The notes under the pieces: generated by a model
Databases searched by the model: none
What the model was told of the DNA's origin: nothing
The model's input: only the letters and a program-made list of their open reading frames with translations
Shown: piece after piece, positions 43,981 to 52,781 of the stretch
Layout: each line of letters opens with the position of its first letter
Numbering within the stretch: the stretch's first letter is position 1
Assembly: GCF_000424325.1 (NCBI RefSeq)
Contig: NZ_AUJR01000036.1
Coordinates: 1-57,399 of the forward strand
Reading direction: 5' to 3'
Origin: [Clostridium] clostridioforme AGR2157
Lineage (GTDB): Bacteria > Bacillota > Clostridia > Lachnospirales > Lachnospiraceae
DNA length: 57,399 bases
Program-made: the position numbers and the translations under genes

Positions 43981-45807
43981 ATGAAAAATACGACGCAGAT
44001 AATGAGGCGCTGCCACGCACTCGCTCTGGCAGGGCTCATCGGGGCAGGTACAATCGTGCCCGCAGGTACAACCCTGGCCGTGGGACCGGGGGAGACCCAG
44101 TCCGCCACGGTCATATCTCCCGTAGGGCCTGGGCAGAGTTCCACTGGCAGCACAGGAACCACCTCCGGAACAGGAAGCACTTCAGGACAGTCTGCTTCCA
44201 CCGCAAATCCTAATGCGTGGAAGAAGGCAAACGGCGTATACCAGATGCCGGACGGCTCAGCCATCAATAATGTGCTGTTCCGGGGAATCGACGTATCCAG
44301 GTGGCAGGGGGATATCAACTGGAGCCAGGTAGCTGCGGACGACGTGTCCTTCGTCATGCTGGGCACCCGTTCAAAGGGCGCGGTGGACCCTTATTTCCAC
44401 AGGAATATCCAGCAGGCCAGCGCGGCAGGCGTCAAGGTGGGCGTATATATCTATTCCCTGGCCATGACACCGGAGATGGCGGTGGAGGAGGCGAACTTTG
44501 TCCTCAACTTGATTCACGATTATCCGGTCTCCTATCCGGTGGCGTTTGACATGGAGGATTCCACCCAGGGAACCCTGTCCAAGGATGAGCTGGCAGCCAT
44601 CGCCAATGCGTTCTGCGGGCGGATTTCAGAGGCGGGCTATTATCCGGTCATCTATGCCAATGACAACTGGCTTGTCAATAAGCTGGATATGAGCAAGATG
44701 AACTATCCTGTATGGGTGGCGCGCTATTCCGCCAAACCGGCCTACCAGAATCCGGTTATGTGGCAGGCAACCAGCACCGGCGCTGTAAACGGTATAAGCG
44801 GAAATGTGGATATTGATTTTCAGTTCAGGGATTTCACCTCCGTGATTCCGGCTAATACGTGGAGGACCATCAACGGCCAGACCTACTATTACCAGAACTA
44901 TGCAAAGCAGAAGAACAACTGGATTCAGGATGACGGCGCGTGGTATTATATGGACGGGGACGGTTTGGTGTTCAAGGGCTGGCTCAACCAGTCCGGCAAG
45001 TCTTACTATCTGGATGACGCCACCGGCAAGATGATAACCGGCTGGAAATCCGACAGCGGGAAATGGTATTACTTCGGCAGCTCAGGAGCCCTTTCCAAGG
45101 GTTGGATCAATGACAACGGAACCTGGTATTACAGCAATCAGGAGGGCGTGATGCAGACAGGCTGGCTGGATGAAGGCGGCCGCAGATACTTCCTCGAGGG
45201 GAATGGGGCCATGGCAAAAGGCTGGACCAGCCAGAACGGGAAGTGGTACTATCTGGACAGCTTAGGAGCCCTTTCCAGGGGGTGGATTAATGACAATGGA
45301 ACCTGGTATTACAGCAACCAGGAGGGCGTGATGCAGACAGGCTGGCTGGATGAAGGCGGTGAGCGGTATTACCTTAAGGGGTCCGGCGCCATGGCCACGG
45401 GCTGGCGTGAGATGGATGGGGCCTGGTATTATTTTGAGGGCTCCGGACGTATGGCTAAAGGTGTGATAGATGTGGGCGGACTCCACTACTACATGGACCC
45501 GTCCACAGGCCGGATGGCGGCAGGCACCACCGTGGATATAGGCGGCGTGGCCTATACTGCTGACGGAAGCGGAGTGCTCAGCCAGGTTGTTCAAGAAACG
45601 GGAAATGAAACCGGGGACGGCCAGACAGGAAATGTCCAGACAGGAAATGTCCGGACTCAGGCGCCGGACGGCAGCCAGGGAGGACAGGCACCTCAGCCTT
45701 CACAGAACGGCGTGGTATCTAACCAGGCTCCGGGTTCCGGTCAGTCTGTCACAGGTTCATCCGGCGGACCGGGCGTGGTGGTCACACCAATAGGAACAGG
45801 ACAGTAA
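43981..45807 (+). CDS. GH25 lysozyme with choline-binding repeats
   Basis: A 608-residue secreted muramidase. After a signal peptide and a Ser/Thr/Gly linker, the GH25 domain runs from about 100 to 285: RGIDVSRWQGDINW with catalytic Asp, VAFDMEDSTQ with the Asp/Glu pair, and NVDIDFQF at its end. About 11 choline-binding repeats follow (about 290-530), and a Gln/Gly-rich tail with repeated GNVQTGNVQ-like units. It would cut peptidoglycan while held to phosphocholine polymers. Two 120-base blocks within the repeats (45061-45180 and 45241-45360) are nearly identical. ATG 43981 follows GGGATGAGGAGAAGACT. Confidence 0.92.
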   Translation: MKNTTQIMRRCHALALAGLIGAGTIVPAGTTLAVGPGETQSATVISPVGPGQSSTGSTGTTSGTGSTSGQSASTANPNAWKKANGVYQMPDGSAINNVLFRGIDVSRWQGDINWSQVAADDVSFVMLGTRSKGAVDPYFHRNIQQASAAGVKVGVYIYSLAMTPEMAVEEANFVLNLIHDYPVSYPVAFDMEDSTQGTLSKDELAAIANAFCGRISEAGYYPVIYANDNWLVNKLDMSKMNYPVWVARYSAKPAYQNPVMWQATSTGAVNGISGNVDIDFQFRDFTSVIPANTWRTINGQTYYYQNYAKQKNNWIQDDGAWYYMDGDGLVFKGWLNQSGKSYYLDDATGKMITGWKSDSGKWYYFGSSGALSKGWINDNGTWYYSNQEGVMQTGWLDEGGRRYFLEGNGAMAKGWTSQNGKWYYLDSLGALSRGWINDNGTWYYSNQEGVMQTGWLDEGGERYYLKGSGAMATGWREMDGAWYYFEGSGRMAKGVIDVGGLHYYMDPSTGRMAAGTTVDIGGVAYTADGSGVLSQVVQETGNETGDGQTGNVQTGNVRTQAPDGSQGGQAPQPSQNGVVSNQAPGSGQSVTGSSGGPGVVVTPIGTGQ

Positions 45808-45835
45808 TTCAATATGATGTAAGTTCAGCCGAGCG

Positions 45836-45870
45836 GCGCCGGGAACATCCCGGCGCTGTTTTCTTCTTTT
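45836..45870 (+). terminator. Strong terminator after the GH25 gene
   Basis: GCGCCGGGA (45836-45844) and TCCCGGCGC (45848-45856) form a nine-pair stem with a three-base loop, then TGTTTTCTTCTTTT. Confidence 0.85.
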
Positions 45871-45980
45871 CACACATTTTGTGAAGTCTTAGAAAGTCAG
45901 GAAAAGGTAAAAGCATTTTTACATTGTCCCTGCACATATACTGGATAGATAAGGATGTGAAATAAGCGAGGGAAAACAGG

Positions 45981-46709
45981 GTGAAGCTGATAAATAAGTC
46001 AAAAATCCTGGCAGCTGTCTGCATAGCGGACCTTTTGCTGCTAGGCGGCCTTATCCATGCGGTAAGGGGGGAAATGCCGGCCCATGTGTCCGCTGACAAG
46101 GGCTCCTGGGTCAGGGAGGGAGGGGATACCCTGGACCGGGTCAAGGGGCTGGAAGGGAAATTTGTGGCTCTGACCTTTGACGACGGACCAAATGAGGATT
46201 ACACGGAAAAACTGCTGGACGGGCTGAAAGAGCGAAATGTCCGGGCATCCTTTTTCCTTATGGGACAGAACATAGTGGGAAACGAGAAAATCGTAAAGCG
46301 CATGAAGGCAGAGGGGCATTTGATTGGAAACCACAGCTACAGCCATGTGCAGCTCACAAAGGCCGGCTCTGAAAAGGTCTGCCAGGCCGTGGACAGAACC
46401 AGCCGGATGATAGAAGGGATTACGGGAGAGCGGCCCCAGTATATGCGCCCGCCCTATGGGGACTGGAATGAGGAGCTGGAGTGCAGGGTCGGCATGACCA
46501 CCGTTCTATGGTCCGTGGACTCGCTGGACTGGAAACTGCGCAATACCAACCGTGTTGTGAAACGCGTGCTAAAGGAGGTGGAGAACGGGGATATCATATT
46601 GATGCATGATATTTTTCCCACTTCTGTGGAAGCAGCCCTGGAAATCGTTGACACGCTCACGAAGCGGGGCTATACTTTTGTTACGGTGGATGAACTGCTG
46701 ATTGACTGA
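45981..46709 (+). CDS. Polysaccharide deacetylase (CE4/NodB)
   Basis: A 242-residue protein with an N-terminal membrane helix (residues 7-27) and a NodB domain from about 58. Motif 1 is ALTFDDGPNEDY (catalytic base and metal Asp), motif 2 is GNHSYSHVQL (metal His pair), motif 3 is MRPPYGDWN, and the end has IILMHDIF. It likely removes N-acetyl groups from peptidoglycan or another wall glycan, fitting the neighbouring lysozyme. The start is GTG 45981; a short overlap-free gap of 13 bases leads to rarA. Confidence 0.9.
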   Translation: MKLINKSKILAAVCIADLLLLGGLIHAVRGEMPAHVSADKGSWVREGGDTLDRVKGLEGKFVALTFDDGPNEDYTEKLLDGLKERNVRASFFLMGQNIVGNEKIVKRMKAEGHLIGNHSYSHVQLTKAGSEKVCQAVDRTSRMIEGITGERPQYMRPPYGDWNEELECRVGMTTVLWSVDSLDWKLRNTNRVVKRVLKEVENGDIILMHDIFPTSVEAALEIVDTLTKRGYTFVTVDELLID

Positions 46710-46722
46710 GGAGAATACAGAT

Positions 46723-48039
46723 ATGGATTTATTTGATTATATGAGAGAAAAGGATATGGAGAAGGAGTCGCCTCTGGCATCCAGGCTCCGTCCAAGGACC
46801 CTGGACGAGGTGGTGGGGCAGCAGCATATTGTGGGAAAGGATAAGCTGCTGTACCGGGCCATACAGGCGGATAAGCTGGGGTCTATTATTTTTTACGGAC
46901 CTCCGGGAACCGGTAAGACAACCCTGGCCAAGGTCATTGCCAATACTACCAGTGCGGATTTCAGGCAGATTAACGCCACGGTGGCAGGAAAAAAGGACAT
47001 GGAGGAAGTGGTGAAGGAGGCCAAGGACAACATTGGCATGTATGGAAGGAAGACCATACTGTTCGTGGATGAGATCCACCGATTTAATAAAGGACAGCAG
47101 GATTACCTTCTGCCCTTTGTGGAGGACGGGACGCTGATACTGATAGGGGCCACTACGGAGAATCCTTATTTTGAGGTAAACGGAGCGCTTCTTTCCAGGT
47201 CCAGGATATTTGAGCTTAAGCCCCTGGAAAAGGACGATGTCAAGGAGCTGATCCGCAGGGCGGTTTATGACAGGGAACGTGGAATGGGCATTTACGATGC
47301 CGACATTGACGAGGATGCCGCTGATTTCCTGGCGGACACGGCCAACGGGGATGCGAGGGCCGCGTTAAATGCCGTGGAGCTGGGGGTACTGACCACTGCA
47401 AAGGGACCGGACGGGCGGATTCACATTGATATGGCAGTGGCCCAGGAATGCATTCAGAAAAGGGCTGTCCGGTATGACAAGAACGGGGACAACCACTATG
47501 ATACCATATCCGCGTTTATTAAAAGCATGCGCGGGTCGGACCCGGACGCGGCCGTGTATTATCTGGCGCGGATGCTGTACGCGGGGGAAGACATCAAGTT
47601 CATAGCCAGAAGAATTATGATATGCGCTGCGGAGGATGTGGGAAATGCGGACCCTCAGGCCCTCGTGGTGGCGGTAAACGCAGCCCAGGCCGCAGAGCGC
47701 ATCGGACTTCCCGAGGCCAATATCATCCTTTCACAGGCAGTGACCTATGTGGCCACGGCGCCAAAGAGCAACGCAGCCTGTATGGCGGTACAGAAGGCCA
47801 TGGAAGCGGTGAGGAATGAACGGACCATGCCTGTGCCTGTCCATCTGCAGGACAAGCATTATAAGGGAGCGGAAAAGCTGGGGCATGGGGCAGGCTACCG
47901 GTATGCCCACGACTATCCCAAGCATTATGTGCAGCAGCAGTATCTGCCTGACGGAATGGAGGGAACCGTATTTTACGAACCTTCTGACAATGGTTACGAG
48001 AAACAGATAAGTTCGCATATGAAATGGCTTAAAAGCTGA
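46723..48039 (+). CDS. rarA: Replication-associated recombination protein A (RarA/MgsA AAA+ ATPase)
   Basis: A 438-residue AAA+ clamp-loader-like ATPase acting at stalled forks. Opening SPLASRLRPRTLDEVVGQ, Walker A GPPGTGKTT (about 60-67), Walker B ILFVDEIHRFNK, sensor 1 ATTENPYF and the RarA-specific C-terminal block YPKHYVQQQYLPD are present. Length is standard. Start ATG 46723 has GAGGAGAATACAGAT upstream; it overlaps no neighbour. Confidence 0.93.
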   Translation: MDLFDYMREKDMEKESPLASRLRPRTLDEVVGQQHIVGKDKLLYRAIQADKLGSIIFYGPPGTGKTTLAKVIANTTSADFRQINATVAGKKDMEEVVKEAKDNIGMYGRKTILFVDEIHRFNKGQQDYLLPFVEDGTLILIGATTENPYFEVNGALLSRSRIFELKPLEKDDVKELIRRAVYDRERGMGIYDADIDEDAADFLADTANGDARAALNAVELGVLTTAKGPDGRIHIDMAVAQECIQKRAVRYDKNGDNHYDTISAFIKSMRGSDPDAAVYYLARMLYAGEDIKFIARRIMICAAEDVGNADPQALVVAVNAAQAAERIGLPEANIILSQAVTYVATAPKSNAACMAVQKAMEAVRNERTMPVPVHLQDKHYKGAEKLGHGAGYRYAHDYPKHYVQQQYLPDGMEGTVFYEPSDNGYEKQISSHMKWLKS

Positions 48040-48056
48040 ATTTCTCAAATTTTAAC

Positions 48057-48271
48057 TTTACAATCTCTGATATTCGTGTATATAATAGGGCTATACATAG
48101 ATTGGCTGGCAGTTTTCTTGATACTGCCGGCAGTCTGTTAGTCCCTGAGCAATTCCCAAATCTGGAATAAACCCCGAATTTGAATGAACAGAAGATAATA
48201 TGAACTTAGACAGAAGGCATACACCGGCTCATTTTGCGGGTGAAGAATTCAATTTAATAAGGAGAGATACT
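48057..48271 (+). promoter_or_regulatory. rho promoter and long leader
   Basis: TTTACA (48057-48062), an 18-base gap and TATAAT (48081-48086) form a promoter. The leader of about 180 nt has a hairpin, GGCAGT and ACTGCC around a loop (about 48107-48129). rho genes are commonly autoregulated through their leaders; here that is inferred only from length. Confidence 0.5.
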
Positions 48272-49933
48272 ATGCGTGAAAAACTGCAGACCCTGCCTCT
48301 TTCAGAACTAAAGGAAATGGCCAAGAGCCGTGGAATTAAGGGCATCAGCTCATTGAGAAAGGCAGAAATCATTGATTTGCTCTGCGATGAGGCGGAGAAA
48401 AACCCGGAAGTAAAGCCGGCGGAGATAAAACGGGAAGAAAAGGCTGAAACGCCCCGCAGCCAGGATATGCCCCGGAGCCAGGAAACGTCTCGGAGCCAGG
48501 AATCCTACCGTTCCCAGGACCAGTCCCATGCCCCTGAGCGTAACCAGTCAAGGAGCCAGGATTATCAGGAAAACCGGAATGACAGCAGAGGAACGGATAA
48601 CCGCCGCCCTGTTTCAAGAGGGTACGACAACAAGTATACGCAGAACAGGACCCAGTCTCCCAAACCCCATGGAAACAGCAGTATGAATAACAGCATGGGA
48701 CAGAACAGCGCGCCTTCCCAGAGTGAGGGAGAGCGTTTTACCAGAGCGGACAATAGGAGTGACGCAATCGGCCTATCCAGCCAGGATATGGCTGAGTTAG
48801 ACAGCGGGATTGAGGCAAACGGCATACTGGAAGTCATGCCGGACGGATTTGGATTCATCCGTTGTGAAAATTTCCTTCCAGGTGAAAACGACGTCTATGT
48901 GGCGCCATCCCAAATCCGCCGTTTCAATCTGAAAACAGGAGATATAATAGTGGGAAACCGCAGGGTGAAGTCTGCAACAGAGAAGTTTGCGGCCCTGCTC
49001 TACATCAAGACGGTGAACGGCTATCCGTTAAGCGCCACGGAGACAAGGCCCAACTTTGAGGACCTGACACCAATCTTCCCCAACAGGCGCCTTCACATGG
49101 AAACACCTGGCGAGAGGAATACAATGGCCATGCGTGTCCTGGATCTTCTGGCTCCCATTGGCAAGGGACAGCGTGGCATGATTGTATCCCCGCCAAAGGC
49201 AGGCAAGACCACACTGTTAAAGCAGGTAGCAAAGGCAGTCACAACCAATAATCCGGACATGCATCTGATGATCCTTCTGATCGACGAGCGCCCTGAGGAG
49301 GTTACGGACATAAAAGAAGCCATTGTGGGCCCCAATGTAGAGGTCATCTACTCTACCTTTGACGAGCTGCCTGACCGTCATAAGAGGGTATCCGAGATGG
49401 TGATTGAGCGGGCCAAGCGTCTGGTGGAGCACGGACGTGACGTTATCATCCTGCTGGACAGCATTACCAGGCTGGCAAGGGCATACAACCTGACGGTCGC
49501 GCCCAGCGGCCGTACATTATCCGGCGGTCTGGATCCGGTGGCCCTTCATATGCCAAAGCGTTTCTTCGGCGCAGCCAGAAATATGCGCGAGGGCGGAAGC
49601 CTGACCGTTCTGGCCACTGCTCTGGTGGAGACGGGAAGCCGTATGGATGATGTTGTGTATGAGGAATTTAAGGGCACCGGCAATATGGAGCTGGTGCTTG
49701 ACAGGAAACTGTCTGAGAAACGTATCTTCCCGGCCATCGACATATTGAAGTCCGGTACCAGAAGGGATGATCTCCTGCTGTCTAAGGAGGAAGCCGAGGC
49801 AGTGGATATCATCCGCAAAGCCACCAATTCCCTGAAACCCGAGGACGCAGTGGAAAAGATACTTGACCTTTTCGCAAGGACCAGGAATAACAGGGAATTT
49901 GTGGAGAATGCCAAGCGGATACGTTTCTTTTAG
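48272..49933 (+). CDS. rho: Transcription termination factor Rho
   Basis: A 553-residue RNA-dependent ATPase. N-terminal helical domain (LSELKEMAKSRGIKGISSLRKAEI), then a disordered insertion (about residues 50-165) rich in Arg-Ser-Gln units (SQDMPRSQETSRSQ), an RNA-binding cold-shock-like fold (GFGFIR near 192), Walker A PPKAGKTTLL (about 307), and the Q/R-loop segments to the end FVENAKRIRFF. Insertions of this kind occur in Rho of several Gram-positive groups and can alter RNA binding or promote assembly. Start ATG 48272 follows AAGGAGAGATACT; an in-frame ATG at 48200 has a poor ribosome site. Confidence 0.93.
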   Translation: MREKLQTLPLSELKEMAKSRGIKGISSLRKAEIIDLLCDEAEKNPEVKPAEIKREEKAETPRSQDMPRSQETSRSQESYRSQDQSHAPERNQSRSQDYQENRNDSRGTDNRRPVSRGYDNKYTQNRTQSPKPHGNSSMNNSMGQNSAPSQSEGERFTRADNRSDAIGLSSQDMAELDSGIEANGILEVMPDGFGFIRCENFLPGENDVYVAPSQIRRFNLKTGDIIVGNRRVKSATEKFAALLYIKTVNGYPLSATETRPNFEDLTPIFPNRRLHMETPGERNTMAMRVLDLLAPIGKGQRGMIVSPPKAGKTTLLKQVAKAVTTNNPDMHLMILLIDERPEEVTDIKEAIVGPNVEVIYSTFDELPDRHKRVSEMVIERAKRLVEHGRDVIILLDSITRLARAYNLTVAPSGRTLSGGLDPVALHMPKRFFGAARNMREGGSLTVLATALVETGSRMDDVVYEEFKGTGNMELVLDRKLSEKRIFPAIDILKSGTRRDDLLLSKEEAEAVDIIRKATNSLKPEDAVEKILDLFARTRNNREFVENAKRIRFF

Positions 49934-49938
49934 GAATA

Positions 49939-50391
49939 TCAGGCTATGTCCTTTCGTTCCTTCAAAAGGTCGCGGATTTCAGCCAGAAGTTCTTCCTGTG
50001 TGGGCCCAGCCGGTGCAGGTGCCTCTTCCTTGACTTCTTCTTCATGGCGTAACCGGCTGCTGATGACGGCAACTGTCTTAATCATAAAGAACATGCACAC
50101 GCCGATAATGAGAAAATCCAATATATTTTGCAGGAAGCTGCCATAGAGTATGGCGGCTTCTTCTACTTCTGCCCCGTTTATCGTGGCCGCGGGATGGATG
50201 ACATATTTGAGTGTGTTGAAGCTTGCGCCGCCGGTCAGGGCGCCCAGTAGGGGCATCAGGATGTCATTGACAAGGGAAGTCACAATCTTGCTGAAAGCGC
50301 CGCCGATAATGACGCCCACAGCCATGTCGATGATGTTTCCTTTGAGGATAAATGCCTTGAATTCTTTCATTACGCTGTTAATGTTGTTCAT
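49939..50391 (-). CDS. mscL: Large-conductance mechanosensitive channel MscL
   Basis: A 150-residue pentameric channel that opens under osmotic downshock. The N-terminus MKEFKAFILKGNIIDMAVGV and first helix IGGAFSKIVTSLVNDILMPLLG are highly conserved. A second helix (FLIIGVCMFFMIKTV) and a charged cytoplasmic helix (LAEIRDLLKE) follow. Convergent with rho, with five bases between stops. Confidence 0.93.
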   Translation of the reverse strand: MNNINSVMKEFKAFILKGNIIDMAVGVIIGGAFSKIVTSLVNDILMPLLGALTGGASFNTLKYVIHPAATINGAEVEEAAILYGSFLQNILDFLIIGVCMFFMIKTVAVISSRLRHEEEVKEEAPAPAGPTQEELLAEIRDLLKERKDIA

Positions 50392-50560
50392 TGGTAAAGC
50401 CTCCTGTCATTTGTGATGACTTAAGTTTACACGAAATGTCCTTAATCTTCAAGAGACAGGAGCCGGATAGGTGAGATTTCCCGGCTTTACATTGGCTGTG
50501 GCGGGTGCTAAAATAAACTGGACATAGAGCAAACGGTATTTAACAATCGAGGTATGAATC

Positions 50561-51745
50561 ATGGAGACAAAAAGAATTATTATAGAAGACAGGAATCATA
50601 TAAAGGATGAGGAACTGAGGGAGGCAGCCGGTATACTGCGTTCTGGGGGCCTGGTGGCATTTCCCACGGAAACCGTATACGGTCTGGGCGGCAATGCACT
50701 GGACGAGGACGCGGCGAGGAAAATTTATGCCGCAAAAGGGAGGCCTTCCGATAATCCTCTTATTGCCCATGTCTCCTGCATGGAGGAGGTTGCGCCTCTT
50801 GTAAAGGAGATACCGGAGGCAGGGAGGAAGCTGATGGAGGCTTTCTGGCCGGGTCCCCTGACCATGATATTTCCCAAGAGTGACAAGGTCCCCTGCGGCA
50901 CAACCGGCGGGCTGGATACCGTGGCAATCCGGATGCCGGACGACCCGGTGGCAAACCGGCTCATCGCCCTGGCCGGAGTACCTGTGGCCGCGCCCAGCGC
51001 CAACACATCTGGCCGTCCAAGTCCCACTACGGCCGACCATGTATGGCAGGATATGAACGGCAGGATTGAGATGATTATAGACGGGGGTCCCGTGGGAATC
51101 GGGGTGGAGTCCACCATAGTGGATGTTTCATCCGCAGTGCCGGCTGTTCTGAGGCCCGGGGCCATCACCATGGAAATGCTTGAGGAGGTGCTGGGGGAGG
51201 TGAGCGTGGACCCGGCTATCCTGGGCCCTCTTTCTGCGGATGTCAGGCCAAAGGCGCCGGGAATGAAGTATAAGCACTATGCCCCCAAGGCTGACCTTAC
51301 ACTGGTGGAGCCGAATGCTGAAACGGACTGGAAGACCGGAACAGATCGGAAGCACGGAACAGACCGGGAGAACGGAACAGACTGGAAGAATGGAACAGAC
51401 CGGAACACGGGCGCGGACCCGGAAAATGGATTGGATGAGAGACAGCTTCAGGCCATGATTCGCAAGGTGCAGGAGCTCTCCCATGAGAAGATTGAGGCCG
51501 GATACAAGGTGGGAGTCATCTGTACGGACGAGTCCAGGGATTGCTATACAGACGGCGCGGTGCGCAGCATCGGCGCAAGAAAAAGCCAGGCATCCGTGGC
51601 CCATAATCTTTACGCTTTGCTCAGGGAATTTGATGATTTGGGAGTGGATTACATATTTTCGGAGAGCTTTCCGAAGGATCACCTGGGGCAGGCCATCATG
51701 AACCGGCTTTCCAAGGCGGCGGGATATAAGATTGTAAAGGTGTAA
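50561..51745 (+). CDS. Threonylcarbamoyl-AMP synthase (TsaC/Sua5)
   Basis: A 394-residue enzyme making threonylcarbamoyl-AMP for t6A37 in tRNA. The YrdC domain (1-215) has GGLVAFPTETVYGLGGNA, KGRPSDNPLIAH, PGPLTMI and PSANTSGRPSPTT. A Sua5 C-terminal domain (about 295-394) follows a linker with six or so near-repeats of the pattern G-T-D-[RW]-K/E-N/H (255-291), encoded by 18-base units. The linker varies in length in the family, but this repeat run looks recent. ATG 50561 follows CGAGGTATGAATC. Confidence 0.9.
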   Translation: METKRIIIEDRNHIKDEELREAAGILRSGGLVAFPTETVYGLGGNALDEDAARKIYAAKGRPSDNPLIAHVSCMEEVAPLVKEIPEAGRKLMEAFWPGPLTMIFPKSDKVPCGTTGGLDTVAIRMPDDPVANRLIALAGVPVAAPSANTSGRPSPTTADHVWQDMNGRIEMIIDGGPVGIGVESTIVDVSSAVPAVLRPGAITMEMLEEVLGEVSVDPAILGPLSADVRPKAPGMKYKHYAPKADLTLVEPNAETDWKTGTDRKHGTDRENGTDWKNGTDRNTGADPENGLDERQLQAMIRKVQELSHEKIEAGYKVGVICTDESRDCYTDGAVRSIGARKSQASVAHNLYALLREFDDLGVDYIFSESFPKDHLGQAIMNRLSKAAGYKIVKV

Positions 51746-51765
51746 TGCATCAGGCAGGAGGAAAC

Positions 51766-52464
51766 ATGGAAAAACAGACCTTAGGGGAGATTGCTTCCCA
51801 AAAGCTTTTTGAGATGATACAAAAGGACGGCTATACGGCCGGAGATAAGCTTCCCACGGAAGCCGAGCTGGTGGAACTTCTGGGGGTTGGCCGCAACACG
51901 GTGCGGGAAGCTCTTAGAATCCTCATGTCCAGAAATATCGTCACCATACGCCAGGGTTCAGGCACCTTTATTTCAGATAAAAACGGTGTATCCGATGATC
52001 CCCTGGGGTTTGCCATGATAGAGGACCGAAGAAAACTGACAGAGGACCTGATCCAGGTGCGTGTCATGCTGGAACCGCCCATTGCGGCCCTGGCAGCCCA
52101 GAACGCTGAGAAGGAGGATATCCGCGAGCTGGAGGACATACTTCTGGGGCTGGAGGAACAGATGATGCACAGGGAGGACTATTCGGACAAGGATTCGCAG
52201 TTTCACGCCCAGATTGCAAATTGTTCCCATAATCTGGTCATGACCAACCTGGTGCCGGTAATCACAGACGGCGTCCGTGTGTTTGCCGGCGCTGTCCAGG
52301 AAACAGAGTATGAGCAGACGCTTAAATCCCATCGCAGGATATTTGAGGCTATCCGGGACAGGAAACCTGTGGAGGCGCAGCAGGCTATGTATTTCCACCT
52401 GATGTATAATGACAACCGGTATAAAGGCGAAATGCGGGAAGAGAAGCAGGGGGATGAGAGTTGA
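51766..52464 (+). CDS. FadR/FCD-type GntR transcription regulator
   Basis: A 232-residue regulator. Winged helix at residues 8-70 (KLPTEAELVELLGVGRNTVREALRIL, then RQGSGTFISDK) and an FCD ligand domain after it (LIQVRVMLEPPIAALAAQ; DKDSQFHAQIANCSHN with metal-site His). Start ATG 51766 is preceded by CAGGAGGAAAC. It stands 318 bases before the GlpA-like operon, whose promoter carries two copies of a palindrome, and is the likely regulator of that operon. FCD regulators respond to small organic acids. Confidence 0.88.
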   Translation: MEKQTLGEIASQKLFEMIQKDGYTAGDKLPTEAELVELLGVGRNTVREALRILMSRNIVTIRQGSGTFISDKNGVSDDPLGFAMIEDRRKLTEDLIQVRVMLEPPIAALAAQNAEKEDIRELEDILLGLEEQMMHREDYSDKDSQFHAQIANCSHNLVMTNLVPVITDGVRVFAGAVQETEYEQTLKSHRRIFEAIRDRKPVEAQQAMYFHLMYNDNRYKGEMREEKQGDES

Positions 52465-52555
52465 GGAATAGCGGGAAATAAGTAATAGTGGAAAGTATGG
52501 AATAGAATTGAGGCTGGGGGCGCTGTGGTTATGGCTCTCAAAATAACTCACCATA

Positions 52556-52584
52556 AAAAGGACCGGTTATCCGGTCTTTTTTTT
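52556..52584 (+). terminator. Terminator after the FCD regulator
   Basis: GACCGG (52561-52566), TTAT and CCGGTC (52571-52576) form the stem; eight Ts follow. It insulates the regulator from the operon. Confidence 0.85.
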
Positions 52585-52659
52585 GCACTTTTGTTAGCAG
52601 GTTTTTGTGCTTGTTTTCAGATAAGGATAACTTTTGTGGCGGAATGAAAATAGAAAAAT

Positions 52660-52674
52660 ATTCATCCTATAAAT
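52660..52674. promoter_or_regulatory. Operator copy 1 before the GlpA-like operon
   Basis: ATTCATCCTATAAAT, read on the minus strand, is ATTTATAGGATGAAT. It differs by one base from the perfect palindrome at 52736-52750. It lies about 35 bases upstream of the -35. Confidence 0.6.
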
Positions 52675-52698
52675 ATTTTCGTTTTCTTCGATTTTGTA

Positions 52699-52750
52699 TT
52701 GACTATACCCGCCGAATATGGTAAAAATAAAATATATTCATAGGATGAAT
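52699..52750 (+). promoter_or_regulatory. Promoter and operator copy 2 of the GlpA-like operon
   Basis: TTGACT (52699-52704), 17 bases and TAAAAA (52722-52727) form the promoter. The palindrome ATTCAT-AGG-ATGAAT (52736-52750) covers the expected start of transcription. With copy 1 the two sites are 76 bases apart centre to centre, so one repressor dimer pair could bind both and loop. The FCD regulator encoded just upstream is the natural candidate. Confidence 0.6.
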
Positions 52751-52781
52751 TTTTGCAATTATCCTTTAGGAGGAAAGCGGC

